DNA of 64,000 nucleotides from Caballeronia jiangsuensis (GTDB lineage: Bacteria; Pseudomonadota; Gammaproteobacteria; Burkholderiales; Burkholderiaceae), in assembly GCA_000648925.1 (NCBI GenBank), contig JFHF01000021.1, positions 1-64,000 of the forward strand. The letters are read 5' to 3'. Shown one piece after another: positions 33,226 to 42,607 of this stretch. The notes under the pieces are model-generated. The model was given only the letters and a program-made list of their open reading frames with translations, ran no database searches and had not been told where the DNA came from. The stretch's first letter is position 1. Each line of letters starts with the position of its first letter. The translations under genes were made by a program, and so were the position numbers.

Positions 33226-34089
33226 TCAACTCGACGGCGCAATCACCACCGTACAAGTCGTCCCCGCGCTCAACAGCACCCCTTCCGGCACGTCATCGAT
33301 ATGCAAGCGCACCGGCACCCGCTGCGCCAACCGCACCCAGTTGAACGTCGGATTCACGTCGGCGAGCAGTTCGCGGCTCTGCGGATTATCGCGGTCATAA
33401 ATGCCGCGCGAAATGCTCTCCACATGCCCCTTCAACTCGCCGCCGCTCATCAGGCGAATCGACGCCTTGTCGCCGATGCGCACGTGCGGCAGCTTCGTTT
33501 CCTCGAAGTAGCCATACACCCAGAACGAATGGCTATCGACGATCGCGAGCTTCGCCGCGCCCGCCGTCGCATAGTCGCCGCGGAACACGTTCAGGTTCGT
33601 CACATAGCCATCCACCGGCGAAAACACCTTCGTGCGCTCGAGATTGAGCTTCGCGGCGTCGAGCGCGGCCTGCGCCTGCTGCAACTGCGCTTCGGCGGTC
33701 GATGCGGTCTGCATCGCGTTCTCGCGCGCTTCCTTCGACACGACCTGACTGTCCATATCGGCGCGGCGCGCGGCATCCGCACGGCGCATGCGCAGTTCGG
33801 CCGCGCGCGCCGCGACGCTCGCCTGCGCCTGCTCGACTGCGATCTGATAATGCGACGGATCGATTTCCATCAGCAGATCGCCTTTCTTCACGAGCTGGTT
33901 ATCGCGAACCGGCAACTGCACGACGGCGCCCGACACATCCGGCGCGACATTGACGACATCCGCGCGCACGCGGCCATCGCGCGTCCACGGCTCGTCCATG
34001 TAATGCACCCACAGCACGCGGCCGATGATGAGCGCGACCGCGAAGATGGCGATCGTCAAAACGAGACCGATTATTTTCCGAAGAATCAT
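33226..34089 (-). CDS. HlyD/AaeA-type efflux adaptor
   Basis: Predicted 287-aa periplasmic adaptor with one N-terminal membrane anchor (about 8-28). Order: anchor, DVVNVAPDVSGAVVQLPVRD (first lipoyl half), an alpha-hairpin of about 60 residues (ELRMRRADAARRADMDSQ), second half KVFSPVDGYVTNLNVFRGDY near 155, then a beta-barrel domain. This matches AaeA/EmrA-like membrane-fusion proteins of the aromatic carboxylic acid exporter group. It is last in the unit OM lipoprotein - FUSC pump - DUF1656 - adaptor, and it should link pump and channel. Confidence 0.9.
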   Translation of the reverse strand: MILRKIIGLVLTIAIFAVALIIGRVLWVHYMDEPWTRDGRVRADVVNVAPDVSGAVVQLPVRDNQLVKKGDLLMEIDPSHYQIAVEQAQASVAARAAELRMRRADAARRADMDSQVVSKEARENAMQTASTAEAQLQQAQAALDAAKLNLERTKVFSPVDGYVTNLNVFRGDYATAGAAKLAIVDSHSFWVYGYFEETKLPHVRIGDKASIRLMSGGELKGHVESISRGIYDRDNPQSRELLADVNPTFNWVRLAQRVPVRLHIDDVPEGVLLSAGTTCTVVIAPSS

Positions 34090-34129
34090 GATGCAACTCT
34101 TTGTTCAGCTTGGATGAAAGTGACGCCGC

Positions 34130-34333
34130 TCATCGATACGCGACGAGCCCGAGCGTGCCGCAGATGCACACGAGCAGACTTGCGCGAAAGAGCGCCGGAT
34201 GCCAGACCACGCGATAAAGCCCGGTCAGCGAGAGCACCCGATCGACGACCCACGTGATCATCGCGCCCGCGATGAAGAGCAGCAGGATCGTCGGCACATA
34301 GGCTTCGAGGATCGCGACGTTACGCGGGAACAT
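34130..34333 (-). CDS. DUF1656 (AaeX-like) small membrane protein
   Basis: Predicted 67-aa inner-membrane protein with two hydrophobic helices (ILEAYVPTILLLFIAGAMI and FRASLLVCICGTLGLVAY) and a short loop. DUF1656 proteins (AaeX) always lie beside AaeA/AaeB-type efflux genes; function is unknown. The ATG at 34331-34333 lies within the 3' end of the FUSC gene, a 14-bp overlap, and the HlyD gene follows 40 bp later. Confidence 0.88.
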   Translation of the reverse strand: MFPRNVAILEAYVPTILLLFIAGAMITWVVDRVLSLTGLYRVVWHPALFRASLLVCICGTLGLVAYR

Positions 34334-36497
34334 GGGGCGCTCCTTCGGGCGTGTGTTTTTCGGCGGGCGCGAACTGCGCGAACGGAGATTCGTGATCGAG
34401 CAGCGCGGTGCGGATGAAATGCAGATGACTCGCGATGCGCTGCAACCGATGTCTGTCTTCGCGCGGCCGATCGGCCGACGCGAGCAGCGCTTGCGTATCG
34501 GCGATCGCGCGTTCCGTCGCAAGGAGCGCGGCGTCGAAGCGCTTCGCCTGCGGCCGATCGAAAAGGCGCGCGACGGCATCGAGCGTCGCATCGACCGGGC
34601 GTCGGCATGACATCGGCTCACGCGGCAGCGCCGCCATTTCTCGCCGCAAGTCGATCACCGCATTGCCGAATTCGAGCACGGCGAAGAGCCATTGCAGCGC
34701 GTCGCGTTGCAAATCGGCGCGGCCGTTGGCGAGCGCGTTGATCTGCGCGAGCAGATCGCGCGTGCGGCTCTCGAAATGCGTCGTGAGACTGGCGAGCCGT
34801 CCGCGGCGCGCGTTCACGACTTCGCGCCGCAAGTCGCCGAGCAGCAGATGACGCAGCCACGGCGCATCGGTCGGCAGGAGCACCGCGAAGGCGATCGCGG
34901 CGACGATCATCGACAGCACGAGCGCGAGCGCATCGTTCATGAAGCCGGTCGGATCGTAGTGGACCAGATTGTCCGGTCCCGCGAGAAAGCAGAAGAAGAT
35001 GCAATAGCCGATGCCCACGCCCGCGAGCGTGCGCCGCGTGCTCAGATACGCGCCGAGCAGCAGCGCGGGCGCGAGCGCGGCGCACATCATCGCGAAGCCG
35101 TCGATATGCGGAAACACGCCGAACGCGACGATCATGCCGGTGACGCTCGCGAGCATCGTGCCGATCGCCATTTGCGCCGACATGAGCGTCGGACGCGGCG
35201 ATGACGACGCCAGCGCGCACACGGCCGCGGCGTTGAGCACCATCGTGCCGCCGCTCGGCCACGCGGTTTCGATCCAGAACGCAGAGAGGATGAACATCAC
35301 CACCGCGCCGCGCAAGCCCGAGATGGCCGCCGCGAGCAGGTTGGTCTTCGGCACGTAGCGCGCGATCCAGCGCTCGCGTTCGTGCGACGGCGATGTCAGC
35401 GACGCATACGTTTCGGCATACGCGAGCATGTCATCGACGAAACGGTAGAGCAGTTCCGCGGCGGTATCGAATTCGAGCTGCGCGAAGTCCGGATTCGTTT
35501 CGAGCGAGCTACGCGCCGCGCGCACGCGCTTCGGCAGCGCGGCCTTGTAATCGCGCAACTGCGCGGCGGCGTGCGCGGCGTCGGCGGCATTGCGCACTGG
35601 CTCGCCCGACAGCGACAAGAGCGGCGGCACTTCGCGAAAGAACGGTTCGAGCGCCGCGATGGTCGTCGCCGATGCGTTCTCGCGCAGCCGGTTCATCAAC
35701 TGATGTAGCGCGTGAAAGCGCGTCGACGCGCTCATGAATTCGCTGTTCAGACGCGCGAGCCGCCCGCCGCGCATGCGCGACTCGGGATTCTCGAACACGG
35801 CCACACTGCGCGCGGCTTCGAAGCCGACGATATCCGACACGAACGCGAGGTTCGTCCGCTCGATCTGCGCGCGCTCCATGTTGCCCGACAGCGCGCGGCA
35901 CACGTAATCGACGAACTGCGTGAAGCGCCGGCGCACCGTCGTTCGGACCTGTTCGCCCGCATGCTGCGGAAAGATGAGCGCGCTCACCGCGCCGGAACAC
36001 ACGATGCCGAGCGTCACTTCGCCGACCCGCGTAAGCGCCGACAGATACGCGGCCTCGGGATGCTGCGCCGCCGGAATGCCGATCAGCGCGGCCGTGTAGC
36101 CCGCGAGCACGAAGCCGTACGAGCGAAAGTTGCGGTTGCGCGCCGCGCCCGCCGTGCAGATGCCGACCCACAACGCAGTCGCGGACAGAAACAGCACCGG
36201 CTGCTGCGAGAACAGGCTGATGAAGACCATCATCACGACGAGGCCGACCATCGTTCCGCAGAAACGATAGAAGCTCTTCGCGAGCACCATGCCGCTTTGC
36301 GGCTGCATCACGACGAACACGGTGGTCATCGCGGTGCGCGGCTGCTGCATGTCGAGGCGCATCGCGATCCACAGCGCCAGGAGCGCGGCGAGCACGGCCT
36401 TGAAGATGTAGACCCAGGCGAGGCCGTCGGTGCGCGCCCAGTCGAGCAGGGCCAGCCTGAGCGATGGACGTTCGATGAGCGTAGCGGGCGTCGACAT
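34320..36497 (-). CDS. FUSC/AaeB-type efflux pump
   Basis: Predicted 725-aa inner-membrane protein of the fusaric-acid resistance (FUSC, AaeB) family. Two membrane blocks of about six helices (residues 25-170 and 385-530) are each followed by a soluble helical domain (170-380 and 530-725). The first block holds MQQPRTAMTTVFVVMQPQSG and the second WPSGGTMVLNAAAVCALASS, the family's paired motifs. E. coli AaeB exports p-hydroxybenzoate and related aromatic acids; the substrate here is unknown. It starts 2 nt after the upstream OM lipoprotein stop, so the operon is tightly packed. Confidence 0.92.
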   Translation of the reverse strand: MSTPATLIERPSLRLALLDWARTDGLAWVYIFKAVLAALLALWIAMRLDMQQPRTAMTTVFVVMQPQSGMVLAKSFYRFCGTMVGLVVMMVFISLFSQQPVLFLSATALWVGICTAGAARNRNFRSYGFVLAGYTAALIGIPAAQHPEAAYLSALTRVGEVTLGIVCSGAVSALIFPQHAGEQVRTTVRRRFTQFVDYVCRALSGNMERAQIERTNLAFVSDIVGFEAARSVAVFENPESRMRGGRLARLNSEFMSASTRFHALHQLMNRLRENASATTIAALEPFFREVPPLLSLSGEPVRNAADAAHAAAQLRDYKAALPKRVRAARSSLETNPDFAQLEFDTAAELLYRFVDDMLAYAETYASLTSPSHERERWIARYVPKTNLLAAAISGLRGAVVMFILSAFWIETAWPSGGTMVLNAAAVCALASSSPRPTLMSAQMAIGTMLASVTGMIVAFGVFPHIDGFAMMCAALAPALLLGAYLSTRRTLAGVGIGYCIFFCFLAGPDNLVHYDPTGFMNDALALVLSMIVAAIAFAVLLPTDAPWLRHLLLGDLRREVVNARRGRLASLTTHFESRTRDLLAQINALANGRADLQRDALQWLFAVLEFGNAVIDLRREMAALPREPMSCRRPVDATLDAVARLFDRPQAKRFDAALLATERAIADTQALLASADRPREDRHRLQRIASHLHFIRTALLDHESPFAQFAPAEKHTPEGAPHVPA

Positions 36498-36499
36498 GC

Positions 36500-38011
36500 T
36501 CAGTTGCCCGCCTTGCTGAACGGTCCGATGTGCTTCGACGGCGCGAGCGCGGTCTGTTCCGGCCCGTTCGAAGGATCGTCGATGCCGCCGCCGAGCGCCG
36601 ACGTGAGCGTCGCGTAGGACGCGAGCCGTTGCGCGCGCACGCGTGCCTGTCCGTCCTGCGCCTTGAGCAACTGCGTCTGTGCGATGAGCACGTTCAGGTA
36701 ATCGGTGAGACCGCGCTTGTAGCCTGCGTTCGCGAGATCGTAGTTCTTGCGCGCGGCGGCGACGGAGCGGCCGGACGCTTCGAGCTGCGTGTCGAGCGAA
36801 TGCACGCGCACCACCTGATCGGCGATGTCCTTGAGCGCCGCGACGAGCGTCGCGTTGTAGTGATCGACGGCCTGATCGTATTGCGCCGATGCCGCGCCGA
36901 GCTGCGCGCGCAGGCGTCCGCCTTCGAAGATCGGCAGCGAGATCGCCGGGCCGAAGCTGTAGCCCGACGCATCGCGCGTGAGGAAGCTGAGCAGCGCGCC
37001 GCCCGCGAACGCCTGCGTCAGCGAGGCCGCGAGATTGATGTTCGGATAGAAACCGGCCTTCGCCACATCGATGCCGCGCGCCTGCGCCGCGACCAGCCAG
37101 CGCGCCGCGACGATATCGGGCCGGTGTCCGACGAGTTCCGCCGGCAGCGCGGAGGGCAGGGGCAGCGGCGTCGCGAGCGAGAGCGCCGGACGCGTGAGCG
37201 CTTCGCCCGCGCCGGGACCGTCGCCGGCGAGCGCGGCCAGTTGATTGCGCGCGAGCTGGATTTCTTCCTTGTAGACATCGACCTGACGCTCGTACTCGGG
37301 CAGCGGCGCTTCGGCCTGGCTCACTTCGAGCTGCGTGCCGAGGCCGCCTTTCAGACGCCGCCGCGCGAAATCCGCGATGCGTTCCTGCTGCGCGAGCGTG
37401 TCCTGCGCGATATCGAGCAGCGCGAACGACTGCGAGAAGCCGATGTAGGCGCGCACGACGTTCGTCTCCAGTTCGAGCTGCGCGGCGCGCGCATCGGCGG
37501 CGCGCACATGGGCGACGTCGAGCGCGCGTTCGGCGTTGTTGTCGTCGCGATGCCAGAGATCGAGGTTGTAGGACAGCGCGAGGCCGGCGGTGTTGTCCCA
37601 GGTGGTCGCATCGGCGTATGGGCCGGGGCCGTAGAAAGCGTTATTGGGCCAGTTCTTGCGCGACACGCTCATCGCGCCGTCCACGTGCGGCAAGAGCTCG
37701 GAGCGCGCGACGCCCGCCTGTTGCTGCGCCTCGCGCACACGCGCGGCCGCCATCGCGAGCGTGGGACTGCCGTTGGTCGCGCGCGCAATCCAGGCGTCGA
37801 GTTGCGGGTCCTCATAGGCGCGCCACCATTGCGCCTCGGGCCATTGGGCGTCGGCATTGGCGGCGCGGATGGCGCTGCCGACATCGAGCGTCGACGCATC
37901 CTTGAGCGAATCCTGCGGCGCGTTCTTGCCCGTGCTCGCGCATCCGGCAATTGTTAATATCGCTGTAAGAACGACGACACAAGCAGCGCTTTTGGACACG
38001 CGTCCTCGCAC
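36500..38011 (-). CDS. NodT-family outer-membrane efflux lipoprotein
   Basis: Predicted 503-aa outer-membrane channel (TolC-like, NodT group). The N-terminus is a lipoprotein signal ending IAGC (Cys about 24). Two OEP repeats follow: long helices with VRAYIGFSQSFALLDIAQDT and GLGTQLEVSQAEAPLPEYER in the first half, and AGFYPNINLAASLTQAFAGG, FGPAISLPIFEGGRLRAQLG, KRGLTDYLNVLIAQTQLLKA in the second. It starts with GTG at 38009-38011, with GGGAG upstream. It is the first gene of the four-gene efflux unit and faces the LysR gene. Confidence 0.93.
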   Translation of the reverse strand: MRGRVSKSAACVVVLTAILTIAGCASTGKNAPQDSLKDASTLDVGSAIRAANADAQWPEAQWWRAYEDPQLDAWIARATNGSPTLAMAAARVREAQQQAGVARSELLPHVDGAMSVSRKNWPNNAFYGPGPYADATTWDNTAGLALSYNLDLWHRDDNNAERALDVAHVRAADARAAQLELETNVVRAYIGFSQSFALLDIAQDTLAQQERIADFARRRLKGGLGTQLEVSQAEAPLPEYERQVDVYKEEIQLARNQLAALAGDGPGAGEALTRPALSLATPLPLPSALPAELVGHRPDIVAARWLVAAQARGIDVAKAGFYPNINLAASLTQAFAGGALLSFLTRDASGYSFGPAISLPIFEGGRLRAQLGAASAQYDQAVDHYNATLVAALKDIADQVVRVHSLDTQLEASGRSVAAARKNYDLANAGYKRGLTDYLNVLIAQTQLLKAQDGQARVRAQRLASYATLTSALGGGIDDPSNGPEQTALAPSKHIGPFSKAGN

Positions 38012-38080
38012 GATTCACTCCCAAATTCGAATTAGATTCAAGGGAGTAATTATATTTTTGCGCGGATTGTCGAATAACCC

Positions 38081-38103
38081 GTAAGGATGCAAAGCATTCT
38101 TAC
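38081..38103. promoter_or_regulatory. LysR-type operator between efflux operon and regulator
   Basis: GTAAGGATGC AAA GCATTCTTAC is a 10-3-10 dyad with a single mismatched pair, in the 168-bp spacer between the divergent efflux operon and LysR gene, 77 bp from the LysR start. It is a natural site for the regulator. Confidence 0.5.
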
Positions 38104-38179
38104 GATACTTGTGATAATCGTTGTTACGAGCCGTGCAACAATTCGATCCACGAACAGTTCTTGAAGACGGAAAAGCGCC

Positions 38180-39118
38180 ATGGACACGCTCCAGAACATG
38201 CGCGTATTTGTACGGGTCGTCGAAGCGGGCAGCTTCACGGCGGCCGCGCAGCATCTCAATACGACGACGGCCTACGCCTCGCGGGCCGTATCGGACCTCG
38301 AAGCGCATCTGCGCGCGCGCTTGCTGAACCGCACGACGCGGCGCATCGCGCTCACCGAAGCGGGCGAGCGCTATCTGCAACGTTGCGAGCAGATTCTTGC
38401 CTATGTCGATCAGGCCGAAGCCGAGGCCGGCGACGCTCACGCGCGTCCCTCCGGCAAGCTCAAGGTGCATTCGATGACGAGCTTCGGCCAGCACTACATC
38501 GTGCCGATGATCTCGCGCTATCAGCAGCGCCATCCATCGGTGCAGGTCGATCTGACGCTCGCGCAACGTGTGCCGGACCTGCTCGACGAAGGTTATGACG
38601 TGTCTGTCGTGCTCGCGTCCGATCTGCCGGATTCCGGACTCGTGTCGGCGCGGCTCGGCTCGGTGTACAGCATTGCGTGCGCTTCGCCGGACTACATCGA
38701 GCAACACGGCGCGCCGCACGTGCTGTCCGATCTCGTGCGCCACACGTGCCTGCATCTGATGACGCCGGTGTTTCCGCCGGATCGCTGGGTGTTCGACGGC
38801 CCGAACGGGCAGGAGACCGTGAGCCTGGGCCCGTCTACGTTCACGGTGAACGTCGCCGAGGCGATGGTCGTGGCGATCCGCGAGAGTATGGGCATCGGCG
38901 TGCTGCCGACATCGTCCGCGCTTCCCGGCCTGCGTGCGGGCACGCTCGTGCGCGTGTTGCCGCAATACACGATGCAGGAGCTGAACGTCTACGCGCTCTA
39001 TCCGTCGCGCCAGTATCTCGACGCGAAGATCCGCACGTGGGTGGAGTTTTTGCGCGAGGCGCTGCCCGATACGCTCGCGGCGGACGCGGAATCGTTGAAG
39101 GAATTCGTCGTCACCTGA
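38180..39118 (+). CDS. LysR-family transcriptional regulator
   Basis: Predicted 312-aa DNA-binding protein. N-terminal winged helix-turn-helix: MDTLQNMRVFVRVVEAGSFT then AAQHLNTTTAYASRAVSDLE, recognised as LysR of the AaeR/DhcR-like group. Residues about 90-300 are the periplasmic-binding-like effector domain (FGQHYIVPMISRYQQRHPSV, VSVVLASDLPDSGLVSARLG). It faces the efflux operon and so probably controls it, likely in response to an exported aromatic compound, by analogy with aaeR. Start ATG at 38180; only a weak GGA upstream. Confidence 0.9.
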   Translation: MDTLQNMRVFVRVVEAGSFTAAAQHLNTTTAYASRAVSDLEAHLRARLLNRTTRRIALTEAGERYLQRCEQILAYVDQAEAEAGDAHARPSGKLKVHSMTSFGQHYIVPMISRYQQRHPSVQVDLTLAQRVPDLLDEGYDVSVVLASDLPDSGLVSARLGSVYSIACASPDYIEQHGAPHVLSDLVRHTCLHLMTPVFPPDRWVFDGPNGQETVSLGPSTFTVNVAEAMVVAIRESMGIGVLPTSSALPGLRAGTLVRVLPQYTMQELNVYALYPSRQYLDAKIRTWVEFLREALPDTLAADAESLKEFVVT

Positions 39119-39236
39119 AGTTGCGGGCGTTCAGTTACGAAAAAAGCCGCGCCGCAACACTTGCTTACGCACGATGTGCCCGCAGCTTGTTACTTTCTGC
39201 ACTGGTTCCATCGCACTTTTAATCGGGATAGGTCAC

Positions 39237-39425
39237 ATGAGTACGCCACTTCTGCTCGCACTCGCCGCGCTTCTGGTGCTGATCGCCGTTCCGGCGTCGC
39301 GCGATTTCTTCAACGACATGCGTGGCCAGTCGGAGCGCAACGCGAAGCGGCGTCTCGTGCCGGTGCGCATCGACGACGATCGCGACGCGCGGATGCGCCG
39401 CATGCGCGACCCATACGATCGCTGA
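39237..39425 (+). CDS. small single-helix membrane protein, 62 aa
   Basis: Predicted 62-aa protein. Residues 3-20 (TPLLLALAALLVLIAVPA) form one membrane helix; the rest is strongly charged (RNAKRRLVPVRIDDDRDARM). The ATG at 39237 has AGGT close upstream. It ends 3 bp before the convergent SRAP gene stop. No known family; it resembles many small inner-membrane proteins. The frame from 39174 is longer but lacks a ribosome binding site. Confidence 0.55.
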   Translation: MSTPLLLALAALLVLIAVPASRDFFNDMRGQSERNAKRRLVPVRIDDDRDARMRRMRDPYDR

Positions 39426-39428
39426 AGT

Positions 39429-40139
39429 TCAGAGCAGGGTTTCGAGCGGCTCGATGAGTCGCGGCTCGTCGTTGGTCGCACGATTCACATCGCTCGATAC
39501 GCGATGCCACACGAAATGCGACGCCGGCACGCCGTCGGCCTTGACGAGCGCCGCGAGATCCTCGAGCGACGCGGCGGGATCGAGCCAGCGTCGCGCGACG
39601 GCGGGCGAAAACACGAGCGGCCGGCGGTCGTGCACATCGATCAGCCCTTCGTCCGCCGCGGCCGTCACGATGACGAAGCCCGCGCCGGGCGCCGCGGCGT
39701 CTTCGTCGCGCATGATGCTGGTGAGCGCGGCGAGGTACATCGGCTCGCCGTCGGCGCGCTGAATGAAATACGGTTGCTTGAAGGGCTTCGCCGCCGAATC
39801 TGACGGGCGCGGCTCGACGCGCCATTCGAACCAGCCGTCGGCGGGCACGAGAATGCGCGCCTTCTTCCACAGGTGTTTGAAGTAGGCGCTCGTCGCCGCT
39901 GTCTCGACGCGCGCATTGATCGTCTGCGGCAACTTCTTCTGGATGGCCCACGGCGGGCAGTAGCCCCAATGAACCGCGCGGATCGTCTCGTCAGGATAAA
40001 CGGCGAGCGGATGCGTGCCGGGCGAGAGGTTATAGCCGGGACGCCTGTCGGCGGCGTCCACGAGCACGAACGGATTTTTCAGATGCAGGCGCTGCGCGTA
40101 ATGCATCGGTAGTCGGTACTGGCTGATTCGGCCGCACAT
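39429..40139 (-). CDS. yedK: SOS response-associated peptidase (SRAP/YedK)
   Basis: Predicted 236-aa SRAP protein, which forms a covalent thiazolidine link with abasic sites in single-stranded DNA and shields them. The catalytic Cys is residue 2 (MCGRISQYR), exposed after removal of Met. Other conserved parts: YNLSPGTHPLAVY near 36, NARVETAATSAYF near 75, PADGWFEW with the active Glu near 103, and the active His in VHDRRPLVFSP near 168. The ATG at 40137-40139 has GGAGG 7 nt upstream. This start is required to put Cys at position 2. No LexA box was found. Confidence 0.94.
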   Translation of the reverse strand: MCGRISQYRLPMHYAQRLHLKNPFVLVDAADRRPGYNLSPGTHPLAVYPDETIRAVHWGYCPPWAIQKKLPQTINARVETAATSAYFKHLWKKARILVPADGWFEWRVEPRPSDSAAKPFKQPYFIQRADGEPMYLAALTSIMRDEDAAAPGAGFVIVTAAADEGLIDVHDRRPLVFSPAVARRWLDPAASLEDLAALVKADGVPASHFVWHRVSSDVNRATNDEPRLIEPLETLL

Positions 40140-40193
40140 GGCGTTCCTCCGCAAAGTCCAACACGGTTCCGTGCTTCCCGATTCGTTGCCGCG

Positions 40194-40997
40194 CTATATC
40201 TCGACGACCTTGTCCCACGCGAACTCGGGATTCTCCCACTCCTGGCGGCGCCGGCTGAAATAGCCGCGCGGATTGCACACGACCCGCGTGCCTTCGACGA
40301 CGTAATCGAACGACGTATGCGTATGGCCGTGAATCCACAGCGATACCGGCGCACGCGCAAGCGACGGCAGATGATTGACGAAGCCCGCCGACACGAGATC
40401 TTCCGCATAGCGCGGCGCGAGGCTTGCCCGCATCGGCGCGTGATGCGTGACGACGATGGTCTGTCCCATGAACGGTTTCGCGAGCTCGCTTTCGAGCCAC
40501 GCACGCGCCTGTTCGTGCAACGCGAGCGAGTCGTCGGGCGCGAACTCGCGGTGCTCGCCGTCCGGCTCGGGCCACGCGAGCTGGATCAGGCCTTTGTAGT
40601 CGAGCATGACCTTCGTGCACGCCTCTTTGGCCTTTTCGATGTCTGCGTCGCCGGACCCGAACAGTGCGAAGTCCGTCCAGAGCGTCGTACCGAGCACGCG
40701 CCACGCGCCACGCCGATCGACCAGCGACGCGTTGTTCAGATAGTGCACGTTGTCGACGCTGCGCGCGGCGTCCTGCATCGCCGCTTCCATCGCGCCGAAC
40801 TCGGCGTCGTAATACTCGTGATTGCCGGGCACGTAGACGATAGGTACATCGGAACCGAAGTTTTCCGCGGCCCAGCGCAAACCTTCGGCGTGGTTGTGAA
40901 TGTCGCCCGCCAGCACGACGAGATCGGCCTCGGCGTAGGGAATCGCCAGCGGCTCGTCGCATTCGAGATGCAGGTCCGACAGCACGCGAATCTTCAT
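40194..40997 (-). CDS. calcineurin-like metallophosphoesterase
   Basis: Predicted 267-aa cytosolic phosphoesterase. Metal-binding motifs in order: SDLH at residues 7-10, GD at 31-32, GNHE at 58-61, THHAPM near 184 and GHTH near 225. The compact order and size match the YfcE/Icc-like group; the substrate is unknown. It overlaps the upstream FAD oxidase gene by 4 bp (ATGA), so both are co-translated. It precedes the SRAP gene by 54 bp on the same strand. Confidence 0.9.
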   Translation of the reverse strand: MKIRVLSDLHLECDEPLAIPYAEADLVVLAGDIHNHAEGLRWAAENFGSDVPIVYVPGNHEYYDAEFGAMEAAMQDAARSVDNVHYLNNASLVDRRGAWRVLGTTLWTDFALFGSGDADIEKAKEACTKVMLDYKGLIQLAWPEPDGEHREFAPDDSLALHEQARAWLESELAKPFMGQTIVVTHHAPMRASLAPRYAEDLVSAGFVNHLPSLARAPVSLWIHGHTHTSFDYVVEGTRVVCNPRGYFSRRRQEWENPEFAWDKVVEI

Positions 40998-42448
40998 GCG
41001 ATGTTCTCCTTCGCGAGCGGCGTGCTCCAGCGCACGACCTTGCCGGGATTCATCAGGTTGTCCGGATCGAGCGCGGCCTTGATCGTCTGCATGAGGCGCA
41101 CTTCGACCACCGACTTGTAGTGCATCGCTTCATCCACTTTCAACTGACCGAGACCGTGCTCGGCGCTGATGCTGCCGCGATGCCTGTGCACCTGGTCATA
41201 CACGAGCGCGTTGATCGGCGTCTGGAATTCGTCGAGGAACCGCTTCGCATCGACGCCTTCGGGCGCCTGCACGTTGTAATGCAGATTGCCGTCGCCGAGA
41301 TGGCCGAACGTCACCATGCGCACGCCGGGCACCGTGTCCGCGATGATCGCATCGGTTTCCTCGATGAAGCGGCCGATGCTCGAAATGGGCACGGCGATGT
41401 CATGTTTGATGTTCAGGCCTTCCTCCGCCTGCGCGAGCGGAATATGCTCGCGCAAACTCCAGAACGCTTGCGACTGCGCGAGACTTTCCGCGACGACGGC
41501 GTTTTCCACGATGCCTTTTTCGAGCGCGTCTTCCATCAGCCGTTCGAACAACGTGCGCGCGTGCGTCTCGCTTTCGCTGTCGGAGAGTTCGAGCAGCACG
41601 GTCTGCCCGTGCGGCTCGTCGAACGGATAGCGCAATTGCGGAAAATGCTTGCCGACGAGGCGCATCGAGAAATCGGACATCAGCTCGAAGCCGGTCAGGA
41701 GCGCACCTGCATGATGCTGCGCGAGCGAGAGGAAATCGAGCGCGGCGTGCGGCGACGCGAGCCCGGCCAGCGCCGTGACCTTCGCGACCGGCGCGGGATG
41801 CAGCTTCATGACCGCAGCCGTGATGATGCCGAGCGTGCCTTCCGCGCCGATGTAGAGGTCGCGCAGATCGTAGCCGGTGTTGTCCTTGCGCAGCCCGCGC
41901 AGGCCGTCCCAGATCTCGCCCTGCGGCGTCACGACTTCGAGTCCGAGGCATAGTTCGCGGGTATTGCCGTAGCGCAGCACGCCGGTGCCGCCCGCGTTCG
42001 TCGAGAGATTGCCGCCGATCGTGCAACTGCCTTCGGCGGCGAGACTCAACGGAAACAGCCGCTGCGCACTGGCGGCGCGGGCCTGGATCTCGGCGAGCAC
42101 GACGCCCGCTTCGACGGTCATCGTGTTGTTGTGCGGATCGACGCCGCGAATGCGATTGAGCCGCTTCAGGCTGATGAGCGCCTGCGCGCCGCTCGTATCG
42201 GGCGTTGCACCGCCCACGAGGCCGGTGTTGCCGCCCTGCGGCACGATTGCGATGCGATGCTCGCGTGCGAGCCGCACGACTGCCGCGACCTGCGCCGTAT
42301 CGGCGGGCAGCAGCACGGCGCATGCATTGCCGCGATAGCGCTTGCGCCAGTCGACGAGATAGGGCTCGGTATCGTGGGCGGCGGTCAGGACATGCGGTGT
42401 GCCGAGAACGTCGGCGCAGGCGGCGATGAAAGCTTCAGTTGCGGTCAT
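40994..42448 (-). CDS. FAD-linked oxidase, D-2-hydroxyacid dehydrogenase type
   Basis: Predicted 484-aa flavoenzyme of the FAD_binding_4 / GlcD C-terminal family (D-2-hydroxyglutarate or D-lactate dehydrogenases). FAD-binding PQGGNTGLVGGATPD near 72-86 and SLAAEGSCTIGGNLSTNAGG near 134-153, LYIGAEGTLGIITAAVMKLH near 200; C-terminal FGHLGDGNLHYNVQAPEGVD near 385-404 and SISAEHGLGQLKVDEAMHYK near 430. It transfers electrons from a D-2-hydroxy acid to an acceptor. Relatives with this length and C-terminus are D2HGDH. Start ATG at 42446-42448. Overlaps the phosphoesterase gene downstream. Confidence 0.91.
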   Translation of the reverse strand: MTATEAFIAACADVLGTPHVLTAAHDTEPYLVDWRKRYRGNACAVLLPADTAQVAAVVRLAREHRIAIVPQGGNTGLVGGATPDTSGAQALISLKRLNRIRGVDPHNNTMTVEAGVVLAEIQARAASAQRLFPLSLAAEGSCTIGGNLSTNAGGTGVLRYGNTRELCLGLEVVTPQGEIWDGLRGLRKDNTGYDLRDLYIGAEGTLGIITAAVMKLHPAPVAKVTALAGLASPHAALDFLSLAQHHAGALLTGFELMSDFSMRLVGKHFPQLRYPFDEPHGQTVLLELSDSESETHARTLFERLMEDALEKGIVENAVVAESLAQSQAFWSLREHIPLAQAEEGLNIKHDIAVPISSIGRFIEETDAIIADTVPGVRMVTFGHLGDGNLHYNVQAPEGVDAKRFLDEFQTPINALVYDQVHRHRGSISAEHGLGQLKVDEAMHYKSVVEVRLMQTIKAALDPDNLMNPGKVVRWSTPLAKENIA

Positions 42449-42607
42449 GGGCAGATCGACAAAATTCCGATGGAGCGTAGTGCACAGTATCGCGCAGGCA
42501 CGCGGCGCGCGATCCTCGTCCGAATGGCATAGGCCTGCGCGTCGGACGGCGTTTCGTGCTACAAAGCATCACGTCTGCACGACGCATGCATCAAAAAAGC
42601 GGGTGAT

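Noticed and set aside
32556..33344. Short open frames inside and around the 615-bp element
   Set aside because: They read through hairpins and inverted ends, lack ribosome binding sites and mirror one another because of the inverted repeat.
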